NCBI GenBank assembly: GCA_013339895.1
Contig: JABACO010000001.1
Coordinates: 27,982,523-28,046,522, forward strand
DNA length: 64,000 nt
Direction of reading: 5' to 3'
Source of the DNA: Ephydatia muelleri
Lineage: Eukaryota > Porifera > Demospongiae > Spongillida > Spongillidae
Under the pieces are notes generated by a model. That model worked only from the letters and a program-made list of their open reading frames with translations. It was not told the origin of the DNA and did no database searches. Within the stretch, counting starts at the first letter, position 1; every line of letters starts with the position of its first letter. Below are positions 43,521-53,884 of this stretch, piece by piece. The position numbers and the translations under genes were made by a program.

Positions 43521-44273
43521 GAAGTGGGTAACTTTCATATGACTGATGTTGAAAGGATCTTTGGAGTAATTGTTTTCGTTTTAGATAAAACAGAACCTGT
43601 AAAATCACATTTTAAATCCAATGTGCCTAACTGATGATCGTACAAGATGATCGATCCTAGACTCAGAAACATATTATCTAAAGTCCACCCAAAGATCTCT
43701 CCTAATTCTTAAAGCATAACATCTTTGCGAGGCAACATTGTGCAAATGCATTGACATGGACCATGGAAAGTTTATTGATTCACTGCACTTGGGTCCATTT
43801 TTTTCATCAGATCCAAAGTCAAATGATCAATTGAAGCAAATTGTTAGACTACCTAGGCAGCTCTAGGGAATGCAGTGATGGACCATAAAGTCACTTTATT
43901 TCGAAATGGGTAGACAGCTCGAGGCATAGGAGGTGCCATGGCCATATACAAAGTGTCCACCATTTTGATGCAATCTTCAAGGACATGCTGCACACACTTT
44001 GAAAGTGTTGCCTAGATTAACAAAACGAACTGATATGTGGTTGAACTAGTTGGACACAAAACCACGTAAAAATTCCCACTGCTGCTCACGGAGCACCTCT
44101 CTACTCTAAAATACTGCAATTGACTGGTTACTAGTATTATTTTATTATACTTTTGAATAATATTTTTTAATGATACAAGACAGGGCAATACAGGGGTATA
44201 AACATAACCATAGCCTATAGTTAATGCAAGATACATTTGATGAGATGGCCAAAACAAGATGTTGTAAAAATCT
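43521..44273. other. dispersed repeat and unassigned sequence
   Basis: 43770-44000 is a diverged copy of 32310-32530. The rest shows nothing. Confidence 0.5.
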
Positions 44274-44666
44274 GAACCTGCGGCAGCAGGTTCAATATAG
44301 GATTGATTGAGGATTGATGAATATCATTAACAAAACTTCACTCGCGTCTGGAGGGACAACAGAGAAACGGATCGCTTATATCTTTGTCGCGATGGAACGA
44401 GAACTCAAAGATCTACAGTTCTAGGTTTGTTCCGTGTCATAAAACGATGTGCTTTTAGAGAAACAAACGAATACCTTTTTCTCGTGCCCAGTCCCACAAT
44501 AATTCTTGGTCGTCGTCTTCTTCCTTAGGAAGGTGTAACACGGGCTACAAACGGTTTTGAAGAACGGCAATAGCACCAATATCTTCGGAATTCACCTGCA
44601 CGTTATCCTTTAAGGTCATATAGACACTTAGAAAGAGAAGTACCTCATGCGGTAGCATGTTCTATA
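44274..44666 (+). repeat. retroelement fragment, second copy
   Basis: Direct-strand copy of the reverse complement of 26760-27127, starting with the same CTGAACCTGCGGCAGCAGGTTCA palindrome and running to CTCATGCGGTAGCA, where it is truncated by the repeat-protein element. Stops break any frame. Confidence 0.75.
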
Positions 44667-44737
44667 TAGGAATTGGTATGAAGTTATTGTAGAAGTTTAT
44701 TTGGTTTTTTCAATGAAGTTATTTGTACAGCTTGCAG

Positions 44738-44745
44738 TATAAATA
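44738..44745 (+). promoter_or_regulatory. TATA box upstream of repeat protein copy 3
   Basis: TATAAATA lies about 80 bp before the ATG at 44826, in a short AT-rich leader. A plausible core promoter for the element's gene. Confidence 0.4.
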
Positions 44746-44825
44746 CTCCAACCTGCACGAAATTAATTTGGTGTTCCTATTGTCGCAGTTTAATCGATAC
44801 TTTGGCTATACGCTAGTGAAGTTAA

Positions 44826-45363
44826 ATGCCTTCGCGTAATCAAAAGAAGAGATCTAAGCAACGAGCGGAATACCTTCAAAAGCAAGACGATATTTTATCA
44901 CAAGAAAACAAGGCTAAATCCCCGAGCGTGCTACAAGGCCGATCCCGAAAAGAAGAAGGCCTCTGTACGCGACAGCTACAAGGCCGATTCCGAAAAGAAG
45001 AAGGCCTCTGTACGCGACAGTAACAAGGCCGATCCCGAAAAGAAGAAGGCCTCTGTACGCGACAGCTACAAGGCCGATCCCGAAAAGAAGAAGGCCTCTG
45101 TACGCGACAGCTACAACGCAGATATTGAATCTAAGCAATCTGCTAAAAGGCAGCGATATCAAGAGGACGTCGAGGAGAACCGCGCTGCTATAAAAGGCAG
45201 AAATACGAGGACAATTCAGCTGCCATTAAGGCATCTGAAAGGAATCGGTATTGGAATGACCCCGCTGTCTGATTGGCTAAACGTGCTGCCGAGAGGAAGC
45301 GGTATCGCATGGATCACCGAACTACCACTACCACCCAAAGGTATGTCATGGCATGTTGTATTG
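44826..45363 (+). pseudogene. basic repeat protein, copy 3 (frameshifted)
   Basis: ATG at 44826 opens MPSRNQKKRSKQRAEYLQKQ. After a frameshift near 44925 the homologous frame carries four full YKADPEKKKASVRDS units of 15 residues (starting 44932, 44977, 45022, 45067) and then NADIESKQSAKRQRYQEDVE, the same unit seen as arrays at 23.2 and 24.5 kb but only once. Another frameshift follows (IKGRN). It ends in the same TTTTTQR segment before GTATGT. This copy preserves the N-terminus and a leading KADPEKKK array lost elsewhere. Confidence 0.6.
44932..45111 (+). repeat. 45 bp coding tandem repeat (KADPEKKK type)
   Basis: Four perfect-length units with single-base differences. The LCTRQLQGRF and antisense LLFGIGLVAVAYRG frames are shadows. 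Confidence 0.9.
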
Positions 45364-45797
45364 CACTAGCATTAAAAGGCTATAGGAAGATGTGTATGCA
45401 ACATGTGTACAGCACGCATGTAAGGGATCTGCACAAAACCATTCACTTCACATGTAACGCATGCATGGTGACCCAACTGTTGTCTTTGTGACCTAACTGT
45501 TGTCTTTGTGACCTGTCTATTGAATATTGGGGTGTCATCCTTAATCTGATGTACAAAAGGCTTCCTTATCTGATGTACATGTACAATGGCAGCCCGCCTA
45601 CAACTGTGTATGAATTTAATTGCAGTTGCTAGGATTGAGCACTGAAAAGTACTGCAACCATATCCTAGCTACTCCCTGTATGAACCCAAATCTCATGCAT
45701 TAATGGAGTATAATGATGGTCTTGAAAAAGCTATTCTTAGGGATAGTGAGCTTCTAAGTGAAGTAAAGTAAATGATGCCTTTTGTAAGTCTCATCCA
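45364..45797. other. element-internal spacer
   Basis: Homologous to 24875-25150. Degenerate remnants of the sequence before LLAQKVVTRS (for example at 45650-45770) carry stops. Confidence 0.5.
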
Positions 45798-46214
45798 TTG
45801 CTAGCTCAAAAGGTTGTTACAAGATCTGCCTGTGCAGCAGTAAGTAAGTTTGGTGCAGATGCATTGGTTTCTAAAGCACTGAGTGTACGAAGAGCAAAAG
45901 CAGGGTCATTGCTAAAAACTATCCAGGAAGTTAATGCATTGAAATTAGAAGAAAATGATATTTTAGTTAGGCATGGGTATCATACTGCTGGCTCTCTGCC
46001 CCCACGGCCGCTAGATGCAGTGCTGCCCCCCTACCGTCTGCCACCAGCAGTAGCAGCAGCGCTGCCCCCACCAGCAGCAGCAGCAGAGCTGCCCCCACCG
46101 CCAGCAGCAGCAGCAGCAGAGCTACCCAAGAGGAAGTGGTATCGTAGGGGTCACCGAACTACCACTACCACCCAAAGGTATGTCATGGCATGTTGTATTG
46201 CACTTGCATTATAA
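45798..46214 (+). pseudogene. basic repeat protein, copy 4 without repeat array
   Basis: An open frame without ATG reads LLAQKVVTRSACAAVSKFG, KAGSLLKTIQEVNALKLEE and RHGYHTAGSLPP, matching residues 59-130 of copy 2 at 24083. In place of the 15-residue array it has Ala/Pro runs from CAGCAG repeats, then KRKWYRRGHRTTTTTQR and GTATGT. The repeat region has therefore been swapped for a different low-complexity segment. Confidence 0.5.
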
Positions 46215-46826
46215 AGCTATAGGAAGATGTGAATGCAACATGTGTACAGCACGCATGTAAGGGATCTGCCATTCACTTCACATGTAAAGCATGCATGGTG
46301 ACCCAACTGTTGTGTACAGTCCTTTGTGACCTGTCTATTGAATATTGGGGGTGTCATCTGATGCACAAAAAGGCTTCCTTATCTGATGTAAAAAAAAGGC
46401 TACTTTTGACACAATGACAAACTTTTGACTACAATCAGCAGCAGCAGCAGCAGAGCTGCCCCCACCTGCACCAGCAGAAGCAGAAGCAGAGCTGCCCCCG
46501 CCGCCACCAGCAGAAGCAGGAGCACCGCCGCTACCACCACCAGCCCCACCACCGGCACCAGCAATATTGATACCAGTGCCCCCACCACCACTTCGCCTGC
46601 TGCCCCCCCTGGCCGCTGCCACCACCACCCACATGGCTCCCATGGCCTGAACCAGGCCGCCGCGGCCATAGAAGAGGCTGGGGGAGACATAGAGGACAAG
46701 GCCAAACAGTAAATAACATTTAGAACTCCTATACATATAATTTCTATTATTAAACCTCCCTCCCTCCCTTCGAAAATTAAAATCAATTTGTGACCACTTA
46801 TAAAGACGCCAGAAAAAAAACTAATG
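46215..46826 (+). repeat. CAG/Ala-rich second half of the element
   Basis: 46425-46712 is open in one frame (RAAPTCTSRSRS..., HPHGSHGLNQAAAAIEEAGG) and parallels 25780-26060. The following TTCGAAAATTAAAATCAATTTG flank is shared with copies 1 and 2 of the foldback. Confidence 0.5.
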
Positions 46827-47038
46827 AAACAAGTAAATAAAACATTCTCTAACGAGAAAGTTGTTGGTATATAGGATTGACCAATGGTGGTGTAAAAAGC
46901 ACGGAAACAAGAGTGACAAAAATGTGACTGGAAAATTGAAATAGGCCTATATTTAGCCCATTACTCAGGCATGTACTTGTTATAACGTTAGTGTGCTAAA
47001 TATAGGCCTATTTCAATTTTCCAGTCACATTTCTGTCA
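46827..47038 (+). mobile_element. foldback MITE, copy 3 (truncated)
   Basis: Same left flank and left arm as copy 2. The loop reads CCCATTACTCAGGCATGTAC..., the reverse of copy 2's loop. The right arm stops after TCACATTTCTGTCA, about 90 bp short. Confidence 0.85.
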
Positions 47039-47518
47039 TGCAATGTGATTTAAAAATGTCATCATGGCCCCTACTTTTAAACCACTGTGCTTTCTTATCT
47101 GAGTTACCCTGTGCTCTTGTCTAATGAGAGTGGCAATCCCAACAAATCCATATGTACTGAAATAGACAAAATGGACGATACGCTGATAAACACGGGCATT
47201 TACTACTTATGTGCATACCTTCCAGCCAGACAAGGTACCGTGGAGTGGTATGCATTTGAAGTGGAATCGTGGCATGCATCAGTCATTACCCACTATGTAG
47301 AAATATATACACATTAAATCATATTTCTTTACAAACGTGGCAACTCTAACCTCTCCACTTGTAGCATAGTGAGGGCTTGCCTTCACTACGCTCCACTGTA
47401 GCCACCATGGACTCTTCTGCTGCATCTGCTATTGCTTGCTAATACAGTCTGTCCACATAAACTGAATGAACATGGATTACTTATACATTATATGTATAAT
47501 ATGCATCAATGATATCAG
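47039..47518. other. unassigned, one weak open frame
   Basis: 47087-47317 is open (NPNKSICTEIDKMDD, IYYLCAYLPARQG, VEWYAFEVESWHAS) and looks protein-like, but no start, splice or homology supports it. Product unknown. Confidence 0.25.
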
Positions 47519-47641
47519 CCCCCACCTGAGTGGATGTATCGCTGCTTCACTTCACCCATACCAGCAAATGAACAGAAATTCATGTACTGGCGTGGTAACA
47601 TGCCAGCACAAGTGAAAGCATGGACAAGTCTGAAAGAATAA
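47519..47641 (+). CDS. candidate terminal exon, unknown gene
   Basis: After ATATCAG, 40 codons read PPPEWMYRCFTSPIPANEQK and WRGNMPAQVKAWTSLKE before TAA at 47639-47641. The aromatic-rich sequence looks like real protein. It may continue from an exon upstream, perhaps the open stretch at 47087-47317. No family recognised. Confidence 0.3.
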   Translation, partial: PPPEWMYRCFTSPIPANEQKFMYWRGNMPAQVKAWTSLKE

Positions 47642-47836
47642 TGACATCTGTATTGATCATTTCTAAATCCAAATGGTACTCTTACTTCTGATTAGTAAGG
47701 TAATGACCAGACAGCACTCTGGAGCTAGCCCAGGTACATGTACGTGACTGCTTGCTGTGTGAGCAAACAAACTGGACCCTAGCTACATGCCCTTCTAGTG
47801 AGTAGTATTACACAGGTAATAGAATTAGTTACTGAC

Positions 47837-48240
47837 CTAGTACTGATGCAGACATGAAGATGCAAATATTAAAGAAGGGTTTGATGAAGCCACACTGCTG
47901 GACTAGCCCCGAACAAAGACTCTTGAAGGCTTTTTTTTCGTCCTCGAAGAGGTCTTGGTCACTGGGGTCTTCGTCTCCTGTATATATCCCTGTCATGAAG
48001 GATCGAAAAACGACGACGTTAAATTTTTTCGAACAACACATAAATATACTATCTGACGAACCTGCAGAGTCCAACATCATCTCATTTCCAGAACTGGATA
48101 TCCTTGATGCTGGGACACTATCAGATTGCGTCAATACGCGGTCTAACAACGCATTCAACAGGCTGACAGTAGCGTTCCGCTCGACACCAGGTACAAGGAG
48201 GACTTTGGCTGCTTCAAACTTGGTTCCTTTTCCTTTTGAG
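47837..48240 (-). CDS. candidate exon of an unknown gene, minus strand
   Basis: On the minus strand a TTTTCCTCTCAAAAG acceptor leads into about 130 open codons (KFEAAKVLLVPGVERNATVS, LLNALLDRVLTQSDSVPASR, GDEDPSDQDLFEDEKKAFKS, GLVQQCGFIKPFFN) up to ACTAG/GTCAGT at about 47836. The mixture of hydrophobic and acidic residues suggests a true exon. The complementary plus frame is also open, so strand is uncertain. Product unknown. Confidence 0.3.
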
Positions 48241-48942
48241 AGGAAAAGGATATGTTTACATATAGGTGAAATCCTGGGAGTGTAACGTTGAGGTCGCCAT
48301 TACCGATCGATAGTTTGTTAACTGAGTGTTATTAAATCAAGCTATGCATGCGCGTATGCATGGCAACTATAACTAACCATAGATAGTATAGTAAGGGGAT
48401 TGGAAACGAGTCTAATCAACACCAATTGACACCTCCACTCCTCGTTACAGCACTTATAAGAATTCCGTACTAGTAACTATGCTTTAAGATGGATGACTTG
48501 GGAGCCACAGCTGGAAGAAATTCTGAAATGATGGTTCGTATCGAAAAAAGTAGCCAAGTACATACAAATAGGACTAACCAAACACAAAACACGACAAACT
48601 GATCAATACGCACAACTGCCCGCGCACAGAAGGTACACAAGTTAATGGACTCCATCCCCACTCCAGGCGTATTTTGTGAGTGACAGGTATCAAAAAATGA
48701 CGAAAAAAGTAGCCAAGTACATACAAATTAGTCTCGTACCCAGACCCACCATGACGTAAGTGTTTATCGCTTACAGTATAAACACTACGACAGGTGGGTC
48801 TGGGAATATCGTCGAACATTTTTGTTCCAGCGTCCCTGATTTTTGAAGACGGAAGTTTACGTCTAAATTTAGATTTACGTAATGTGCGTAATGTGCTTGG
48901 TATATGATATAAACTAATACTCAAACGCAATTTGCATTTGCG

Positions 48943-49900
48943 ATGTCGGATGAAGGCCCGATAGAGGAGTCAATATTGCATGCTGCCCGTAGATTAGGAT
49001 ACCATGATCTTCGAGAGCAACAATTGCACGCTGCAAAGAAATTCTTGCAAGGGAATGACGTCTTTGTTAGTCTGCCTACTGGAAGTGGAAAGTCCCTTAT
49101 TTATGCTGTTTCTACCGTTTGCATTTGACCACTTACGCGGCAGCGAAGGCACCATTGTTGTCGTTGTTTCACCTTTACTCTCGCCACAGTCACAACTAGG
49201 AAGAAAATACATTGCATTCTAGGAATGAAAGATCCTGTCATCATTGCCATGTCCCAGACAAGGCCAATATGTCCTACTGGGTGAATTCGAAAGAAAGAGG
49301 AATTGTAGAAGAAACGTTTGCCCCACTTGCTGCTAAGTTATGTAAGGAACCAAAATGCCCCGAGTTATCATCTTCTGTTGGCAATGTGAAGTCTGTGCAT
49401 CAATATATGACTGTTTTCTCTCCACTCTTGAAGCATGAATTTACTAGCCGATATCTGCATGGCCTATAAAATGTCCAAATTCAGACTAGTGGACATGTAC
49501 ACTAGTGTCACCCAAAAGGAGATTCAGGAAAGCATTGTAAAATTATTCTCCTGTGCAACTGCCTCTCTTCGCATAGTAGTATGCACTATTGCATTTGGTA
49601 TGGGGATAGATTGTGCAGGTGTCAACCAGGTTATTCACTGGAGGCCTTCTGCCGATGTGGTAGAGCTGGGTGAAATGGTCAGGCATCTAGTGCAGTAATT
49701 TATGTAAACAAATCTGACCTCAGCATTAGAACTACCTCAAAAGAAATGAAGAAGTAGTGTTCAACAACAGATGTGCAGGCATTCTATTATTATGCTCTTA
49801 CTTTGTCTGTTCAACAGCACAAGTTTTGGGTTGTGCATGTTGTGAAAGAACTGGGAGTGCACTGATTGTAAATGTAAAGCTTTCCTGTCCAACTATCATT
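48943..49900 (+). pseudogene. RecQ-like ATP-dependent helicase (frameshifted)
   Basis: ATG 48943 opens MSDEGPIEESILHAARRLG with LREQQLHAAKKFL and Walker A LPTGSGKS (residues 44-51). One extra base near 49108 moves the frame; LPFAFDHLRGSEG and VVVVSPLLS (motif Ia region) continue in the next. The DEAD-box motif region is missing or degenerate. The C-terminal helicase lobe appears at 49465-49690 (FRLVDMYTSVTQKEIQE, IVVCTIAFGMGIDCAGVNQV, motifs V-VI region) and lacks the QxxGRxGR arginine finger. A Cys-rich stretch near 49770-49855 (NRCAG, GCACCERTG) resembles the RecQ zinc-binding module. At least three frame changes make it non-functional. Confidence 0.75.
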
Positions 49901-49999
49901 CATCCCCTTTGTGTGAGAAGTGATTATATAGGGACAGCTGCTAAGTATTCAGCACCCCACATGTTAGCATTGACAGCTGTTATAAGAGTGATATCACAA

Positions 50000-50305
50000 C
50001 TAGATCAGACAAAGCGAGCAGGTGCCTAGGCGCCAAGGATGGTGATTGTACAAGGACCAATGTTGTCTGTGTGTCTGTGTTTGAAGTAAACTCTCCAAAG
50101 ATGAACACTTATCAACAGTACGATAACACGTCAAACACACATAGCCTTGGACCGCAAATTTTTTTCGCGCATCTTCATGGTCCCAACCCGACTGCGTAGC
50201 TAGATCCACCAATTTGTTGATGCAGCAATTCGTCGACAACGCTCCAAGCTTCTTTCTGTTCTTTCGTTGCATAACAGGGGTTGAGCATACTTTGCAGCGG
50301 TTCAT
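50000..50305 (-). CDS. zinc-finger-like protein of the RecQ element
   Basis: The minus-strand ATG at 50305 starts MNRCKVCSTPVMQRKNRKKL, then LGALSTNCCINKLVDLATQ and GYVCLTCYRTVDKC. The CxxC ... CxxC spacing (about 55 residues) resembles a ZAD or other treble-clef finger found in transposon proteins. The frame is intact to 50000 but the last part may be non-coding. It faces the helicase gene tail to tail, starting just inside the right TIR. DNA binding of the element ends is a reasonable guess, not shown. Confidence 0.45.
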   Translation of the reverse strand: MNRCKVCSTPVMQRKNRKKLGALSTNCCINKLVDLATQSGWDHEDARKKFAVQGYVCLTCYRTVDKCSSLESLLQTQTHRQHWSLYNHHPWRLGTCSLCLI

Positions 50306-50862
50306 CGTAAAAGTTGAGTGGTGCAAATTAATTTGTGTGAGCACGGATATTACGTAAATCTAAATTTAGATGTAAACTTCCGTCGTCAAAAATCAGGGAC
50401 GCTGGAACAAAAATGTTCGACGATATTCCCAGACCCACCTGTCGTAGTGTTTATACTGTAAGCGATAAACACTTACGTCATGGTGGGTCTGGGTACGAGA
50501 CTACATACAAATAGGACTAACCAACATCATCAAAACACGACAAACTAATCAATACGCACAACTGCCCGCGCACAGAAGGTACACAAGTGCGATGCGTCCT
50601 GAAAAATTGTTTTTTTCTAATTTTCGAAGTTGCCCGTCATATTTTTCCCACCTAAAACGCTTACAGATATTCTCCTACGTATGTGAAGCGCTTCAGAGCA
50701 GATAACAAGAACCAAGACCAACCGAACAGAAGATATGAACGATTTCGAACCTCTCAGTAGTAACGCGGAGTGCCCACAGCCAGTGATGCGCTCACGTGAC
50801 TCGTTTCCAATCTCCTTTATTACTATACTATCTATGAACTAACTATTAACTAAGGTTGCATT

Positions 50863-53800
50863 TTTTGGTTCGCAAACTCCTCCTACACCCGAGGCGATCG
50901 GCGAGGCGCAACGTACGAAGGTTTGTTGTTCACATTTGAGTTGTAGAAAAAGTGCTGTAATACCAGACTGTTACATAGTTCTGAGAAATAGGGTAGATTA
51001 GGTAGTGGTCGGCATGCGCGATAGCGTAGCTAGTGTTCGGCATCCATGTGATATTATTTTAAGGGAACGTAGTTGCTTTAAACTATACTTACTGCGTCCT
51101 AAGACAACCCAGAAGGATGGTTTTTAACCTGTTTTTAAATATTGAAATGTCTTCTTTGAGGCTCTGTATTGTGTTGAAAGTGCGGTTGCCGAACACTCCC
51201 TACTGCCGACCATACCTCACATTACCCTAGCACGCGCTACGACGCACAAACCAATGCATAAACATTTGCTCGCTGGCCATGGGTAGGTATACCGAAGCAA
51301 GGAGCGATTTAACATTGGGTAGCATCTACATGTATTAAAACGACCCTAGATCGTTGCTACCTGTATTGTATGGTATATCGAACCGTCATAAAACGTTTTT
51401 GCTTTTAACTGTAAAGGTAGTGTTTAGGGACTTGTAACCTCATGCTTGTGGTTGACGCTGACTCATGGACCTAGCCGTGTTTTGCATGGTTACTTGCGCG
51501 AGCCTCGTCTGCCCCATTCTTACCTTTGTGCGCCATGGAGATTATATGCACACAACGGCAGTCTCCCAGCACTTCCAGTGCCTTAGGAGAGCTCGCCAAT
51601 TGGCATCACCCACCCACCACCCCTACATCACCTGTTGTAACTCTTCTTTATTGGTGTGTTCCTGCTGTGGTCATGCTTATTAATGTAACCAGATGAGGAC
51701 ACTATATACGGGCTTGACCTTCTAACTTGGGGACCTAAGCCTGGGCCAGCGTCCTGGCTTGGCATGCTGGTCACCCAGCATCACCCTCTGGTGCCTGTCT
51801 CCCCGAGTCTCACCACATGACCTAACAAACCACGCATGGATCGGCTACAGGAACTCCCAGATGGTGGCCTGTGTCACTCATGTGAGCTCCCCACAGCCAA
51901 AAGGTTGGGGACGCTGGTCACAGCTCCAGGGGAGGGGTAGTCATCCGGGACGTATGCTTTGAGCAAGTACAGGGGAGCCTGGGGGTTTGGATGCAAACAC
52001 CTACGATAAGCATGCACTATGTAAGGATGTTAACCACTGGATGGTGTCGATACGCCGTCCTAATGCAGTGCCGGATTTTAAGCCAACCACAGGAAAAAAA
52101 CGTGTAGAATCATTTTGGAATCATTACGTGATTGAACAGTAAAAATCACACGTGTCTGATTTTAATGTTCAATCACACAATGATTTTACAGAGGATTTGA
52201 AATCCTTTATAAAATAAAAACTTGATTTGACCCATTTTATTCCCTGTGAACCTATCGGGCACTGAACCTATCGGGCATGACTGAACAGTCGCATTTAAAC
52301 TGATTTTCCTGATCAAGCGCGGTAGCTAAGTCATGTCGTGAACACATCATATCTCGGTGGTAGCTCATTGAGGCTAGTGACTGTTTGTCTAAGCGCTCAA
52401 GCTTTACGCTGGATAGAGAGCATGTCCTACTGTTCTATGCCTCTGCAAAGAATGCAGTTAAGTGCTATATTAACATTCGGAGTGCATCCGTGGTAAGAAT
52501 GATGGGCAGTAGAAAGGACCTCTTAGATACAGTGTATACATGTAGTGCTTGGAGTCCCATTCACTTCTGTATACATGTACACGGGTGATGGTCAAAATAT
52601 TCACTAACTTCATTGTTGCTTACATTCTGACAGTACTCTTTTCATTATCACGTAAGCACGAGCTATTGGTTCACTGATAATCATTGCAAGCTCTGGAATA
52701 GTGGTTTTTTAATGGATTACGAAGAGGCAATAGTAATTCCTTGACATTGATGACTCATCGTCAACACACAGCCCGCCACCCACCCCCCCAGAGTGACAAA
52801 ATCACTATCAGCAATGCAATGTAATTATATTGGTAGTTGTCGTGATACTTATCCATTTCTTGGCTTCATCTAGGCTAGCACAAACTGAAAACAAAACCTC
52901 AAGCCCAACAACAAATATACTAACAAGACTAATGAGGATCATCCAAATTTCATATCAGACTTCGGTTCAAACAAAAAAAAAATACCAAGCTAAAACCATG
53001 TGACTATGTTTAACCATATCTTGGATTGAACATGAATTTGTGTGGATTTTGATTACTGCAGGCCAATTGCAGTCACTTAGAAGTGATAGCCATAGCAAAT
53101 TCTTGAAGTGTAACATGAAACGTCACTAGATTGTAAGTGTCTTTCATCACAGAAAAGCAGATGACAAAAATTTTCATCACAACCATTTCATTCTGCAAGC
53201 TAAATTATCTTCACAATGTGACCTAAACTAATCTCAACGATCTGATAGCTGGAGCAATTCTGGGGTACTTTCCTACACCTGTTTGCTAAGTAACGCCACC
53301 TGGTCTGCTTTTGGGTCATATGGAAATGAGTAGTGAATAAAATGAAAGATTAAAATGCAATAAAAAATACTAGCAATGGAAACATGATGTTTACATTGAA
53401 CTATATGGCTGATTAGAATTCAGTGCCTTAAACCTCTGTGATCTATTCTCAGTCTGTAAATTGCTATGTAGAAGACATTTCAGGCTTCAAAGAATATCAA
53501 GATTTGGGCAAACATATGTTAGGTCCCTTTTTGCTGCAACAATCCCATATGTCCTGAAGCTGTTTAGGACTGTTAATTAATACTGCTGAATAACAAGTGT
53601 GCTTAGTTCAGCATCAAAGGTTGCTAGGTACACCCATGTTGTGCCTAGCACCCTTTGATGCTGAAACATGCACACACACCATTCATGTACGTACACTGTA
53701 GCTCATGCAGATTGCATGGTGCAGTTTTTACTGCTGCTTATACATCCCTACCTGGTCTCTAAGGTTAAGTCAGTTTGGTTGATAAAAAAGAATAGCTAGT
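50863..53800. other. 3 kb without a recognised gene
   Basis: 51600-51960 is more GC-rich and holds overlapping open frames with no motif. 52150-52210 contains a small imperfect inverted repeat (ATCATT..GTGATTGAACA / TGTTCAATCACACAATGAT). 53607-53668 is a short hairpin. Otherwise featureless. Confidence 0.4.
53607..53668. repeat. short hairpin, about 25 bp arms
   Basis: GTTCAGCATCAAAGGTTGCTAGG pairs with CCTAGCACCCTTTGATGCTGAAAC (one mismatch or bulge). Probably a minimal MITE. Confidence 0.75.
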
Positions 53801-53807
53801 AAATTTG

Positions 53808-53822
53808 TGTGCGTGTGTGTGT

Positions 53823-53883
<61 letters not shown>

Positions 53884-53884
53884 T
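53808..53884. repeat. (GT)n microsatellite
   Basis: About 75 bp of TG dinucleotides with two TATG interruptions. Confidence 0.95.

Larger units (their letters stand above)
48729..50503. mobile_element. RecQ-bearing TIR transposon with 9 bp target duplication
   Basis: TIRs of about 160 bp open with TAGTCTCGTACCCAGACCC and contain a second hairpin (GTAAGTGTTTATCGCTTACAGTATAAACACTACG region) plus TTTTTGTTCCAGCGTCCCTG. CATACAAAT flanks both ends (48720-48728, 50504-50512). The interior has a plus-strand RecQ-like helicase remnant and a convergent minus-strand zinc-finger-like frame. No recognisable DDE transposase. The TIR start and 9 bp duplication match the MITE at 27275. A 9 bp duplication is what Mutator-like elements produce, so that superfamily is a possibility; this is inference. 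Confidence 0.75.
48357..50862. mobile_element. outer inverted-repeat structure enclosing the RecQ element
   Basis: 48357-48413 (ATGCATGGCAAC...CATAGATAGTATAGTAAGG, GATTGGAAACGAGTC) pairs with 50808-50862 in inverted orientation. Inside, a segment containing GTAGCCAAGTACATACAAAT is present twice (48550-48640 and, split by the inner element, 48708-48728 plus 50504-50590). This looks like an older TIR element that served as the target for the inner one. Confidence 0.6.

Noticed and set aside
50000-50344. Longer version of the zinc-finger-like protein starting at 50344
   Set aside because: That codon is GTG; the first ATG is at 50305, directly before the CxxC.
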